DNA from: Saccharothrix luteola
Lineage (GTDB): Bacteria; Actinomycetota; Actinomycetes; Mycobacteriales; Pseudonocardiaceae
NCBI RefSeq assembly: GCF_020859565.1
Contig: NZ_JAJHUO010000039.1
Span: 33,940-97,939, forward strand
Length of the DNA stretch: 64,000 nucleotides
Reading direction: 5' to 3'
Shown here: positions 8,849 through 18,249 of the stretch, piece after piece
Numbering within the stretch: the first letter of the stretch is position 1
Layout of the letters: each line of letters opens with the position of its first letter
The notes under the pieces: model-generated
The model's input: only the letters and a program-made list of their open reading frames with translations
Database searches by the model: none
Told to the model about the DNA's origin: nothing
Made by a program: the position numbers and the translations under genes

Positions 8849-9284
8849 GGGATGCCTCCTGGGTGACGTAGTGCTGCAGGATCAGGCCCGCGATCGTTGA
8901 GGTCGCGTGGATGGTCAGCGTGGCGATCTCAAGGCGGGCAACCAGGACCACACGGTCGTTCGCGGCCACGCCCAACCCCTGTCGGACAGCAGCGGGCAAG
9001 AACACGTGGCGGCGCTTGTCGATGCGGTATGAACCTTCCGGGTCGACCGATACGACCGCACCATCAGGCGTCACCACCACCTCGTGGCGATCACCGGGCT
9101 GCCATCCGAGTGCGTCGATCAGCCACCGGTCGCCCACGCGACCCGAGTGATCGACGCGCGTGATCGCCAACCGCAGGTCGGTGTCCTCACAACGTCGGGG
9201 AAGTGCCGGAAAGTGCTGCGGCTGCGGCGCCATCTTCGGGCGCACAGCCGGTGGGACGAACAAGAGAACAGCGCGTTCTTTCAT
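8838..9284 (-). CDS. AbrB/SpoVT-like DNA-binding protein coupled to integrase 2
   Basis: 148 residues. The C-terminal half contains YRIDKRRHVFLPAAVRQGLG and NDRVVLVARLE, the same AbrB-type pattern as the 5855-6268 protein, and the N-terminal half has the matching VDHSGRVGDRWLIDALGW block. Its 3' end overlaps the start of integrase 2. The two AbrB/integrase pairs in opposite gene order suggest a conserved two-component recombination module rather than chance neighbours. Confidence 0.7.
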   Translation of the reverse strand: MKERAVLLFVPPAVRPKMAPQPQHFPALPRRCEDTDLRLAITRVDHSGRVGDRWLIDALGWQPGDRHEVVVTPDGAVVSVDPEGSYRIDKRRHVFLPAAVRQGLGVAANDRVVLVARLEIATLTIHATSTIAGLILQHYVTQEASRGW

Positions 9285-9412
9285 GACAGCACCGCCGATT
9301 CAGCCTGCTGGGATTCCAGCCGCAACCGTGGTAACTGCCGCACCGTCAACACCGTTGGTAAGATCATCTAGTCCTCTTTTGAGAGTCGCAGAGGCCGAGA
9401 TCCCGCCACAGA

Positions 9413-9461
9413 CACAAAAAGGTCCACGCAGAGTAGTCAACTTGTGACTCTGCGTGGACTT
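9413..9461 (-). terminator. intrinsic terminator downstream of tRNA-Leu remnant
   Basis: A perfect 13-bp inverted repeat (9422-9434 with 9447-9459, 12-nt loop) is followed on the minus strand by a T-rich run (complement of 9414-9420). It lies ~25 bp past the CCA of the tRNA-like 3' end, the position of a native tRNA terminator. Confidence 0.75.
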
Positions 9462-9485
9462 CGGCGGCTGAAATCTCAGCCGTTT

Positions 9486-9540
9486 TGGTGTCCGAGGGGG
9501 GACTTGAACCCCCACCCGTGGGATACATCCCCACCGGGGG
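9486..9540 (-). other. tRNA-Leu 3'-end remnant, probable attachment site
   Basis: Reading the minus strand, a T-arm (stem 9509-9513 with 9497-9501, loop TTCAAGT), an acceptor 3' strand CTCGGAC (9490-9496), discriminator A and CCA (9486-9488) are all present, typical of actinobacterial tRNA-Leu. The matching 5' acceptor strand GTCCGAG, D-arm and anticodon arm are not found upstream. This is therefore a 3' fragment with its native terminator, as left at one att end when an element integrates into a tRNA 3' end. Confidence 0.55.
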
Positions 9541-9956
9541 GTCGAATCCCCGCGCCTCGTCACCACGATGATGTTGTTGGTCCCCGTCCCGCCGTGGGGA
9601 CGTGTCACACGTAGAACGTAGCACAGACGATCTTCGATGTCATATCGTCCACAATGGGCAGTAGCTCCTGTGATGGTGACGTTCGGCGATTCGATGACTG
9701 GTGATCCTGCACTACAGCAAGACGGTGCTCAGTTGACTGGTGTACGGCGCGGACTTGTAGGACGTGCGGACACCCTGTGGGATCATCGATCACAGCCCTT
9801 GCCCCTGCCGGACAAGGAGAAGCCGCGATCGACATTCTGATTTCCGGTTTGTGGAGCCCACTCCTCTATTGAGTCAGACCGCGACCGGCGCCGGGCCGCA
9901 ACCGCGTCGCCGCCGGTGTGCCGGTCGTCGAACGGCAGTGCCGCTCCGGGCCGAGG
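9541..9956. other. intergenic stretch without clear gene
   Basis: About 415 bp between the tRNA remnant and the next plausible gene. It has short frames on both strands but none with coding-like composition. The part next to the tRNA remnant contains a second GGGGATTCGACCCCC hairpin reminiscent of a T-arm. Confidence 0.4.
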
Positions 9957-10286
9957 GTGAATGCCGGCACGAAGGAGCACCCCGAGTACGTCACGTGGTG
10001 GGAGCGGTACGTCGAACAGCCGCTCGGCCGCAGGCCTCGGCGCACCACCCGGCCGATCTCCACCCTGCCCGGCCCGGACGCCGACCTCGCGGACGGACTC
10101 GTCGACACCGTTGCCGCGGAGGTGGACGCACAGGTCATCACCATCCTGCTCAACGCCCTCCGGGGCCGGCCGGAGGCTCCCGCGGACGCGCTGCGCACCG
10201 GAATCGCCCGCCTGGTCGAACACGGTCTGCTCACCGAGCGCTCCCGCCTCGCGTCGGCCGCGCGGGAGTTGTCCGCCATGGCGTGA
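9957..10286 (+). CDS. small protein of unknown function
   Basis: 109 residues from the GTG at 9957 (the frame is open from 9918). It begins NAGTKEHPEYVTWWERYVEQ and continues as a helical, soluble protein (LVDTVAAEVDAQVITILLNAL, LRTGIARLVEHGLL). No family recognised, no membrane segment. The composition looks coding, and a small membrane protein follows 78 bp later in the same direction. Confidence 0.5.
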   Translation: MNAGTKEHPEYVTWWERYVEQPLGRRPRRTTRPISTLPGPDADLADGLVDTVAAEVDAQVITILLNALRGRPEAPADALRTGIARLVEHGLLTERSRLASAARELSAMA

Positions 10287-10364
10287 CGGTTCGCCTTCGG
10301 GGCAAAGGCAACCGCACAGCGGCGCCACCGGTGCGACCCGGAGCGTCGCGGAGATGAGGACACG

Positions 10365-11033
10365 ATGCACCGTCGTCCACCACGGCCTCACCACGACGAC
10401 AGCCAGGCACCCGCCGGGTGCTGCTGCGCCGGCCCCGGAGACGCCGTGCCCGCTCCGGTTCGTCCTGGGCTGAGCGTGGTCATCGGCCTGGCACTCGCCC
10501 CCAGCACGCTCGCCGTCCTCGCCGCGGGCGCCCTGCTGGTGGCACTGCTCGTGCTTCCGGCGCCCGGGCTGGCGGACCTCCTGATCGACCTGACCACCGA
10601 CGGCGCGCTGGCCGTCCTCGCGGCGGGCGCGGCGCTGACCGGCCTGCTCGTGGCGATCCGCCTGCACGGCCGGTGCCACCACACCACCGCCCGGCGCCGG
10701 GCGGCGCAGCTCCGCCCCGACCGGATGACCGCGTTCCGCCTGGAGTGTCACCTGCACCCCTGGTGCCGGCTGCCGATCGGCGAAGCCCGGTGTCAGGTGT
10801 CCCGGCGCCTAGGCGCGTCCAGCCGGATTGGTGCCGGTCACCGACTTGTGGAGGGTGTTTGCGGGCGGTTCTCTTCGGGTGACCCTGCCGGAACTGCTCA
10901 ACCGCTCCACGGCGCTCAAGTAGCCTGCCCGGCACTGCTGTGGTTGTCCGGTCGGGGAGTCCGATCAGACGCTGCTGCGCAGTTGTGGCTGGCTTCGGCG
11001 ACGTCGCGGCGCTGCCGGGACAGCAGGGCGTGA
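10365..11033 (+). CDS. small membrane protein of unknown function
   Basis: A 222-codon frame. Residues ~35-60 and ~75-100 form two hydrophobic segments rich in Ala/Leu/Val (LSVVIGLALAPSTLAVLAAG, LAVLAAGAALTGLLVAIRLH). A Cys/His-containing stretch (RLECHLHPWCRLPIG) follows. The last ~80 residues look unlike coding sequence, so the true gene may end early or be frameshifted near 10800. The start is uncertain. Confidence 0.35.
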   Translation: MHRRPPRPHHDDSQAPAGCCCAGPGDAVPAPVRPGLSVVIGLALAPSTLAVLAAGALLVALLVLPAPGLADLLIDLTTDGALAVLAAGAALTGLLVAIRLHGRCHHTTARRRAAQLRPDRMTAFRLECHLHPWCRLPIGEARCQVSRRLGASSRIGAGHRLVEGVCGRFSSGDPAGTAQPLHGAQVACPALLWLSGRGVRSDAAAQLWLASATSRRCRDSRA

Positions 11034-11055
11034 TCCGGCAGGACGGGGACAACGG

Positions 11056-14000
11056 GTGCAGCGGCGCAGTTGGTGGCGGTCAGCGCTGGTGGCGTTAATG
11101 ATCCTGGTGGCCGCGGTCGCGGCGTCGGTCGTGGCGGTCGCGGTGAACGTGGCCACGGGAGGAAGCAGCCTGTGGTTTCCGCCCGTCGAGGCCCATCCGC
11201 TGCGGTGGGCCGCCGGGGGCACGGCCGCGGTGGCCTGGTCAGGTTTGCTGGTGTGGTGGGCGCAGCGGGTGTTCGACCGGTGGTTGGCGCAGCTCGTGCC
11301 GGCCGAACAGCGGCCGGAGCCCTGGGTGGTGGACCGACCGCAGCAGGTCAAGGAGGTCGTGGCAGCGCTGTGCCGACGTGGTGGGGCGACGGTCGGGATT
11401 ACCACGTTGCTGCAGGGTGCCGGCGGGTTCGGCAAGACCACGGTGGCCAAGCTGGTGCGAGCGGATCGGCGGGTGCTGCGCCGTTTCAACGGGGGGATCT
11501 ACTGGGTGACCCTCGGCCGGGACGTCCGGACGGCCGCCGCGATCGTGGAGAAGGTCAACGACCTCATCGCGAGGATCGACCCGGGCCACGCCACGGCGTT
11601 CGCCGATCCGCAGCAGGCGGGCGAGCACCTGGCCGCGTTGATGGCGACAGGTCCGCGGCGGCTGCTGATCCTCGATGACGTGTGGCACCCCGAACAGGAA
11701 GCGGCGTTCCCGGTCGGCGGACGGCGCTCCGCGCGGTTGGTGACGACCCGCATTCCGTCACTGGTGGCGGGGCAGGCCGTGGCGGTGCCGGTGGACCGGA
11801 TGACGCCGGAACAGGCGAAGGCGTTGTTGACCGCGGGCCTGTCCGCGCTGCCGCCTTCACTGGTCGAAGGACTCCTGGCCGTGACGTGGCGGTGGGCGCT
11901 CCTGCTGCGGCTGGTCAACAAGGTGCTCCTCGACCAGAGCAGGACCGAGCCCGACGTCGCGGATGTCGCGCGCCAACTGCTGCGGCGACTGCGGGACGAG
12001 GGCGCCTGGCAGCTCGACCGGCTCACCGGTGCCGTCGGGCATGAACTGGACGCTGATGATCCGCGTCGCCGGCAGTTGGCGGTCGTGCCCACCATCGAGG
12101 CCAGCATCGGCATGCTCACCCCGGAGCAGCGCACCAGGTTCACCGAGTTGGCGATCTTCGCCGAGGACGAGGTGGTGCCCGTCGACCTGGTCGGCGCGCT
12201 GTGGCGGGCTTCGGGCGGCTTGGACGTGATGATCACCCGCAGGTTGTGCGCACGACTGGCGGACCTCGCACTCCTCACGATCTCAGAGGGGTCGGGCGCG
12301 GGTCGGGTCGGCTTGCACGACGTCGTGCGCGACTACCTGCGCGCCGAACTCGGCGCAGAACGGTTGGCAGAACTGCACCGCCTGCTGCTGGACTCGGTGG
12401 CGGAAGGGCTGCCGGATGCCGCAGCCCTCGTTGGCCGAGCGGCCGGCAGCCGCAAGGCGTGGTGGGAGCTGCCGGAGTCGGCGTCCTACTTGTGGGACCA
12501 CCTGGTCGAGCACTTGTCGGCCGGTGAACGTGTCGAGGAAGCCGAGGACCTGGCCTCCGACCTCCGATGGGTCGCCGCCCGGCTGGAGATGTCCGGTCCG
12601 ACCGCACCTGTCGCAGACCTGGCGCTGATCGACACCGGACACTCCGCATCGCTGCAACGACCGCTCGGTCAGGCTGCGCACCTGCTCGCACCCACCACTC
12701 CCGCTCACAGCCGTCTCGACATCCTCTTCAGCCGAGTGGCCCACGACGAGCATTGGGGCCCACAGGTCGCCGCTCTCACGCGCGACCGCGCGATGCCGAG
12801 GTTGGCCAACCGCTGGCCGCTGCCGGACCTGCCCCACCCCGCGCTGCAGCGGAGCCTCAACGTCGAGGCGCGTGTCTTGGCGCTCGCGCCGGACGGCAGG
12901 TGGCTCGCCACGGTCAGCTCGAATGGGCTGGTGCAGGTCTGGAAGGTGATCAGCGGCATCCGCCCGACGGCGTTCGCTGGGCCGAGCAGTCCTGTACGCG
13001 CTATGGCAGTGGCGCCGGACGGCACCTGGCTGGCCACCTCGAGCCATGACCGATCGGTGAGGATCTGGGACGTGGCCAGCGGCAGCCGGCGGATCACGCT
13101 GCCCTCCACCTGTCCGGTGTACGCGATGGCAGCGGCGCCGGACGGCACGTGGCTGGCCACCGGGGGCTTGGACGGAGTGGTGCGCATCTGGGACGTCGCC
13201 ACCGGTCGCCTGCAACGTGAGCTGGTGGGCCACTGCTCAGTGCGGGCGGTCGCGGTGGCGCCTGACGGCGAGAAGCTGGTCTCCGCGAGCCTGGACGGGA
13301 CGGTGCGGATCTGGGATCCGGGCACGGGCCGAGTGCACGGCGAGTTCACCGGCCACACCAGCCAAGTGCGTGCGGTGACAGCCGCACCCGATCGGTCGTT
13401 GCTCGCGACCGGGGGTGTCGATGGAGTCGTGCGGACCTGGGACGTGCTCACCGGGACACCGTCATCCCAGTTCGTCAGCAACCACACGGTCAGGGCGGTG
13501 GCGGCCGCGGCGGACGGCACGTCGCTGGCCGAGGCCGGTGCGGATGGCATGGTGCGCATCTGGAGCCTGGCGGCCGGTCATCGACGCGCCGTGTTGGAAT
13601 CCGCCGGCTCGCCCGTGCGTCAGGCCATGGTCACGGGTGACGGCAAGGTGGTAGTCGCGACCGGCTTCGACGGCGTGGTGAGGGCCTGGGGCGTGACGTC
13701 CGGGCGACAGTGGGCAACACTCGAGATGCCGGCCGGTCAGGTGAGTTCGATGGCGCTGGCTTCGGGCGCTGACTGGCTCGCCGCCGTCGCTCAGGACCAG
13801 TCCGTGTGGATCTGGGCCGTGCTCGGTGATCGTGAACGGCGCCGGCTCATGAGCTCTGCCGGGTTGGTCCGCTCGATCGCGGCCGCGCCGGACGGGAGCT
13901 GGTTGGCGACCGGGGGGTTCGACGGCGTGGTGCGTCTGTGGGACGTGGTGAGCGGCCGGCAACAGCGGGTGTTCACGGGATCCTTCGGCCCGATCCACTC

Positions 14001-14502
14001 CATGGCGATCGCACCGGATGGGAGCTGGTTGGCGACCGGGGGCTCGGACGGCATGATCCGCACCTGGGACGTCGACGGCGGAGCCGAGCGCGGTGTGCTC
14101 GGCTCCGCCAGCGGCCCGATCAGCTCGATGGTCGTGGCTCAGGACAGCGCCTCTCTGGTGGTGACCAGCGCGAATGGCTCCACGGTCTGTTGGGATGTGC
14201 CGGCCCGCCGCCGGCGCGTCCAGTTCACCGGCCGCGCCGGGTCGGCGCACGCGGCGGTGATGACGCCGCACGGCACCTGGCAGGCGATCGGGGATTTCGA
14301 CGGTTCGGTGCGGGTGTGGGAAGTGGAGACGGGCTCTGTCCGGGCGATGATGCGCGTCGAGCAGGAAGTGAGGGCCCTCGCCTGGACGCCTGACGGCAAG
14401 TCCTTGGTGGTCGGCACGATCAACGGGCTGTCCTTGTTCGACTTCCAACCGGGCGCCGGTGGTGCGCCGAGGTTCGGCCCTCTTCGACCAGGACCGCTGT
14501 GA
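11056..14502 (+). CDS. membrane-anchored NB-ARC/WD40 STAND protein
   Basis: 1148 residues. Two N-terminal hydrophobic segments (~residues 10-33 and ~55-75) should anchor it in the membrane with the rest in the cytoplasm. An NB-ARC domain follows: Walker A GAGGFGKTTV (~residue 124), Walker B RRLLILDDVWHP and a sensor motif RSARLVTTR. A winged-helix segment (GRVGLHDVVRDYL) comes next, then ~500 residues of WD40 repeats (LATGGLDGVVRIWDV and about ten similar blades). This is the APAF-1-like arrangement: the WD40 propeller senses a ligand and releases NB-ARC for oligomerisation. No enzymatic effector domain is visible, so it may signal through a membrane partner. It stands alone. Confidence 0.85.
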   Translation: MQRRSWWRSALVALMILVAAVAASVVAVAVNVATGGSSLWFPPVEAHPLRWAAGGTAAVAWSGLLVWWAQRVFDRWLAQLVPAEQRPEPWVVDRPQQVKEVVAALCRRGGATVGITTLLQGAGGFGKTTVAKLVRADRRVLRRFNGGIYWVTLGRDVRTAAAIVEKVNDLIARIDPGHATAFADPQQAGEHLAALMATGPRRLLILDDVWHPEQEAAFPVGGRRSARLVTTRIPSLVAGQAVAVPVDRMTPEQAKALLTAGLSALPPSLVEGLLAVTWRWALLLRLVNKVLLDQSRTEPDVADVARQLLRRLRDEGAWQLDRLTGAVGHELDADDPRRRQLAVVPTIEASIGMLTPEQRTRFTELAIFAEDEVVPVDLVGALWRASGGLDVMITRRLCARLADLALLTISEGSGAGRVGLHDVVRDYLRAELGAERLAELHRLLLDSVAEGLPDAAALVGRAAGSRKAWWELPESASYLWDHLVEHLSAGERVEEAEDLASDLRWVAARLEMSGPTAPVADLALIDTGHSASLQRPLGQAAHLLAPTTPAHSRLDILFSRVAHDEHWGPQVAALTRDRAMPRLANRWPLPDLPHPALQRSLNVEARVLALAPDGRWLATVSSNGLVQVWKVISGIRPTAFAGPSSPVRAMAVAPDGTWLATSSHDRSVRIWDVASGSRRITLPSTCPVYAMAAAPDGTWLATGGLDGVVRIWDVATGRLQRELVGHCSVRAVAVAPDGEKLVSASLDGTVRIWDPGTGRVHGEFTGHTSQVRAVTAAPDRSLLATGGVDGVVRTWDVLTGTPSSQFVSNHTVRAVAAAADGTSLAEAGADGMVRIWSLAAGHRRAVLESAGSPVRQAMVTGDGKVVVATGFDGVVRAWGVTSGRQWATLEMPAGQVSSMALASGADWLAAVAQDQSVWIWAVLGDRERRRLMSSAGLVRSIAAAPDGSWLATGGFDGVVRLWDVVSGRQQRVFTGSFGPIHSMAIAPDGSWLATGGSDGMIRTWDVDGGAERGVLGSASGPISSMVVAQDSASLVVTSANGSTVCWDVPARRRRVQFTGRAGSAHAAVMTPHGTWQAIGDFDGSVRVWEVETGSVRAMMRVEQEVRALAWTPDGKSLVVGTINGLSLFDFQPGAGGAPRFGPLRPGPL

Positions 14503-14546
14503 CCGCGTGGTGGTGTGCGACATGCGGGTCGGGCGCGTCGGCCTGC

Positions 14547-15580
14547 TCACCGGCTCGTGGCGGTTGGTCGCGGGGGTGCGGTGGAGTTGCGCACGACCAG
14601 TCGGACGTCGAGGACCAGTGGTTCGGTGTGGTGGTTCCGCCTTCGGCGAGGTCGAGGAGGCGGTCGACGGCGTGGGTCGCCTTGCCGACGATGTCCTGGG
14701 CCACGGTGGTGAGCATGGGGGTGATGTAGGCGCTGATGTCCAGGTCGTCGAACCCGACGACCGAGACCCGCTCCGGCACGGGGACGCCGATGGCGTGCAG
14801 GCCCTCGATGATGCCGATCGCGAGGATGTCCGCGGTGGCGAACACCGCGGTCGCCTCGGGGTGGCTCGCGAGCAGGCGCCTCCCGAGTTCGATACCGTCG
14901 TCCTTGGTGTCGACGGTCTCGGTCGGACAGTCCTGTGGGGACACTCCGGCGTCCCGCAGTTCCGCGTGGAAGCCCAGGAAGCGTTCGTGGACGACGCCGA
15001 CTTCGGTGAACGACGGCGCGGCGAACACGATCCGCCGGTGCCCCAGGGACAGCAGGTGCGTGGTGGCCAGGTGCGCGCCGGTGAAGTCGTCCGTGCGCAC
15101 CCCGGTGGTCAACGGGTTGTCGGAGTAGCTGTCGATGGCCAGCACCGGTGTCGTTCCGGTGACGCGGCGTTGTAGTCGGCCGATCTCCTCGTCCAGGAAG
15201 CCGAGCAGCACGGCTCCGTCCAGGCTCCACGACCGCAGGGCCTCGCCGATCTCGGCGGTGTCGGACACCCCGCGCAGCAGCAGGTGGTAGCCGCGCTTGC
15301 GCAGTCGGCGCTCGATGTGGCCGACGATGGCGATGTTGTGCGGGGAGATGGCCAGGCTGACCTCGCTCGCGGCGGGCACCAGCAGCCCGATGAGGCGTGA
15401 GCTGTTGGCGGCCAGGCTGCGTGCGGAACCGTTGGGCACGTAACCGAGTTCGGCGACGATCCGGCGCACCCGCTCGACGGTCTCCGCCGACACGCGATCG
15501 TGCTTGCCGTTGATCACGTTCGACACCGTCATGATGCTCACGCCCGCCGCCCTGGCGATGTCCTTCAGGGTCACCCGCAC
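14547..15580 (-). pseudogene. LacI-family sugar regulator with C-terminal frameshift
   Basis: The N-terminal LacI HTH is intact (TLKDIARAAGVSIMTVSNVI) with the hinge GYVPNGSARSLAA and the periplasmic-binding-like domain (VSVVGFDDLDISAYITPMLT). Near 14620-14640 the frame breaks: the expected C-terminus (EPLVLDVRLVVRNSTAPP) continues in another frame to a stop at 14547, while the original frame runs on as unrelated residues to 14420. A one-base indel explains both. It may be a genuine mutation or an assembly error. It is divergent from the broken GH13 gene and was presumably its repressor. Confidence 0.75.
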
Positions 15581-15600
15581 CGGTCTGATCTCTCCTCTCG

Positions 15601-16954
15601 CTGATCGCCGAGGCTGCCGCGATGGGCATCCGCACGATCGTCGACGTCGTCCCGAACCACGTCTCCAGCGAGCACGCGTGGTTCAAGGCGGCGCTGGCGG
15701 CCGGCCCCGGTTCGCCGGAGCGGGAGCGCTTCTGGTTCCGCGAGGGCCGCGGCGCGCACGGCGAGCTGCCACCCACGGACTGGGTGTCGAGCTTCGCGGG
15801 CGGCACGTGGACGCGCGTCCCGGACGGCCAGTGGTACCTGCACCTGTTCGCGCCCGAGCAGCCGGACCTGAACTGGAACCACCCCGACGTGCGGCGCGAG
15901 CACGAGGACGTGCTGAGGTTCTGGTTCGACCGGGGAGTGGCGGGCATCCGGGTCGACTCGGCGTCGATGCCGGTCAAGGACCCGGCGCTGCCCGAGGTGC
16001 CGCAGACCTACGAGGCGGGCGGGCACCCGTCCATCGACCGCGACGAGTTGCACGACATCGACCGCGGCTGGCGCGCGGTGGCCGACTCCTACGACGAGCC
16101 GCGCGTCCTGGTGGGGGAGATCTGGCTGGGCGACCAGCAGCGCTTCGCCCGCTACCTGCGTCCCGACGAGATGCACTCGGCGTTCAACTTCGACTTCATG
16201 GGCCGCCCGTGGGAGGCCAGCATCTGCGCGAGTCGATCCAGTCCACGCTGGACGCCCACGCCCCGGTCGGCGCGCCGCCCACGTGGGTGCTGTCCAACCA
16301 CGACGTCACCCGACCGGTCACCCGGTACGGCCGTGGGGACAGCTCGTTCTCGTTCGCCACCACGCGGTTCGGCACGCCGACCGACCTGGCGCTGGAGAGC
16401 GGCGGGCTCGCGCGGCGGCGCTGCTCACCGCGGCCCTGCCCGGCGCGCTGTACGTCTACCAGGGCGACGAGCTGGGCCTGCCCGAGGTGGAGGACCTGCC
16501 GCTGGAGGCGTTGCAGGACTCCATGCACTTCCGCGCCGGGCGCACCGACCCCGGGCGCGACGGGTGCCGCGTGCCGCTGCCGTGGACCCGCTCAGGTCAC
16601 TCGTTCGGGTTCAGCCCCGACGGGTCGGGCACCCCTGCCTGGCTGCCGCAACCGGCTGCCGGGTGGGGCGAGCGCTCGGTGGAGGTGCAGGACCACGACC
16701 CGCGTTCCATGCTCGCCCTCCACCGGGCTGCCCTGGCCTCGCGCCGGTCCGAACCCGCGCTGCGCGGGGAGCGCTTCTCCTGGCTGGACAGCACCGAGGA
16801 CGTGCTGGCCTTCACCCGCGACGACGTCGTGTGCGTCGTCGACCTCGGCACCGCGCCGATGCCGCTGCCCGACCACCACGAGGTGCTGCTGACCAGCGTC
16901 GACCTCGACGGTGACCACCTGCCCGCCGACGCCGCCGCCTGGCTGCGCGCCTGA
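15601..16954 (+). pseudogene. GH13 alpha-glucosidase/amylase remnant
   Basis: The frame starts inside the enzyme (LIAEAAAMGIRTIVDVVPNH, conserved region I), with the first ~100 residues missing right beside the LacI start. Region II (GVAGIRVDSASMPV) and the general-acid strand (VLVGEIWLGDQQ) are readable. The frame shifts near 16210 (continuing as SIQSTLDAHAP ... VLSNHDVTRP in frame 3) and again near 16410 (PGALYVYQGDELGLPEVEDL in frame 2), ending at 16954. An N-terminal deletion plus two frameshifts make it inactive unless both shifts are sequencing errors. Confidence 0.8.
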
Positions 16955-16973
16955 TCAACCCGAAGGAACGACG

Positions 16974-18248
16974 ATGAAGTCCTCCGCCGCAAGGCCACTG
17001 CCGACCAGACTCGCGACCGCGGCGATCGTGCTGCCCTTGGTCCTGACCGCGTGCGGCGACGATCCTGACGACCAGGTGGGCGCCGACGGCAAGGTCGTCA
17101 TCACCGTCGCGATGGACTCGGGCCTGGAGGAGGCCGCGATCGACGCGTTCACCAAGCGCGCCGAGCAGTTCGAGGCGGCGAACACCGATGTCGACGTCCG
17201 CACCCAGGAGTACACCTGGACCGCCGCGTCGTTCACCGCCCAGCTCGCCGGCGGCACCATCCCGGACGTGTTCACCGTGCCGTTCACCGACGGCCGCGGC
17301 CTGATCGAGCGCAAGCAGATCGCCGATGTCAGCGAACAGGTCGCCGAGCTGCCCTACGCCTCTTCGCTCAACCCGAACATCGCCAAGGCCGGGCAGGCCG
17401 CCGACGGCAGGCAGTGGGCCGTGCCGATCGCCGCCTACGGCCAGGCGCTGCACTACAACCGCACGCTGTTCACCCAGGCCGGGCTCGACCCGGACAATCC
17501 GCCCACGACGTGGGCCGAGGTGCGTGCCGCGGCCAAGCAGATCACCGAGCGCACCGGCCAGACCGGGTACGCGCAGATGACCTCGGGCAACACCGGCGGC
17601 TGGATCCTCACCACGCTCGACTACGCCTTCGGCGGTCGCATCGAGAAGATCACCGGCGACCAGGCCGAGGCCACCGTGGACACCCCGGAGATGACCGCGG
17701 TGCTCGACACCCTGCGCGCCATGCGTTGGGAGGACAACAGCATGGGCGCGAACTTCCTCTACGACTGGGCCGGGATCAACCAGGACTTCGCCGCTGGCCG
17801 CATCGGGATGTACGTCTCCGGCGGCGGCAACTACGGCAACCTCGTCACCCAGAACGGTCTCAAGGCCGCCGACTACGGCGTCGCCGCCCTGCCGCTGGCG
17901 GACGAGCCGGAGGCGGGCGTGCTCGGCGGCGGCACGCTGGCCGTGGTGAGCCCCAAGATCGGCGAGCGCAGCAAGGAAGCCGCCGTGAAGTGGATCGACT
18001 TCTACTACATGGGCAAGCTGACCGACCAGGAGGCCGCCGTCGCCGACGTCAAGACGCTGGCCGAGACCAACCAGCCCGTCGGGGTGCCGGCGCTGCCCGT
18101 GGTGGACCGCGCGACCCGGTCCACCCAGGACGTCTACAAGATCCTGGACCAGGCGGTGCAGCCGCTGCTCACCGACCGGTCCGCGGACGTGCCCGCCCTG
18201 CTGGCCAAGGCCGACGCCGAGGTGCAGGCCCAGATCGGCCGGGGCTGA
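16974..18248 (+). CDS. ABC sugar transporter solute-binding lipoprotein
   Basis: 424 residues from the ATG at 16974, preceded by a GAAGGA ribosome site. The frame is open further upstream but that part is antisense-like. The signal peptide ends in a lipobox LVLTAC, so the mature protein is a lipid-anchored cell-surface binder. The body is a type-1 extracellular solute-binding protein (GKVVITVAMDSGLEEAAIDA, GGTIPDVFTVPFTDGRG, NNPPTTWAEV-like hinge). It is the only gene of the 14.5-19 kb sugar locus that looks intact. Regulator, glycosidase and both permeases are broken, so uptake cannot work from this locus alone. Confidence 0.85.
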   Translation: MKSSAARPLPTRLATAAIVLPLVLTACGDDPDDQVGADGKVVITVAMDSGLEEAAIDAFTKRAEQFEAANTDVDVRTQEYTWTAASFTAQLAGGTIPDVFTVPFTDGRGLIERKQIADVSEQVAELPYASSLNPNIAKAGQAADGRQWAVPIAAYGQALHYNRTLFTQAGLDPDNPPTTWAEVRAAAKQITERTGQTGYAQMTSGNTGGWILTTLDYAFGGRIEKITGDQAEATVDTPEMTAVLDTLRAMRWEDNSMGANFLYDWAGINQDFAAGRIGMYVSGGGNYGNLVTQNGLKAADYGVAALPLADEPEAGVLGGGTLAVVSPKIGERSKEAAVKWIDFYYMGKLTDQEAAVADVKTLAETNQPVGVPALPVVDRATRSTQDVYKILDQAVQPLLTDRSADVPALLAKADAEVQAQIGRG

Positions 18249-18249
18249 C

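Noticed and set aside
9486..9575. Complete tRNA gene
   Set aside because: The 3' half is convincing but no pairing 5' acceptor strand, D-arm or anticodon loop can be found.
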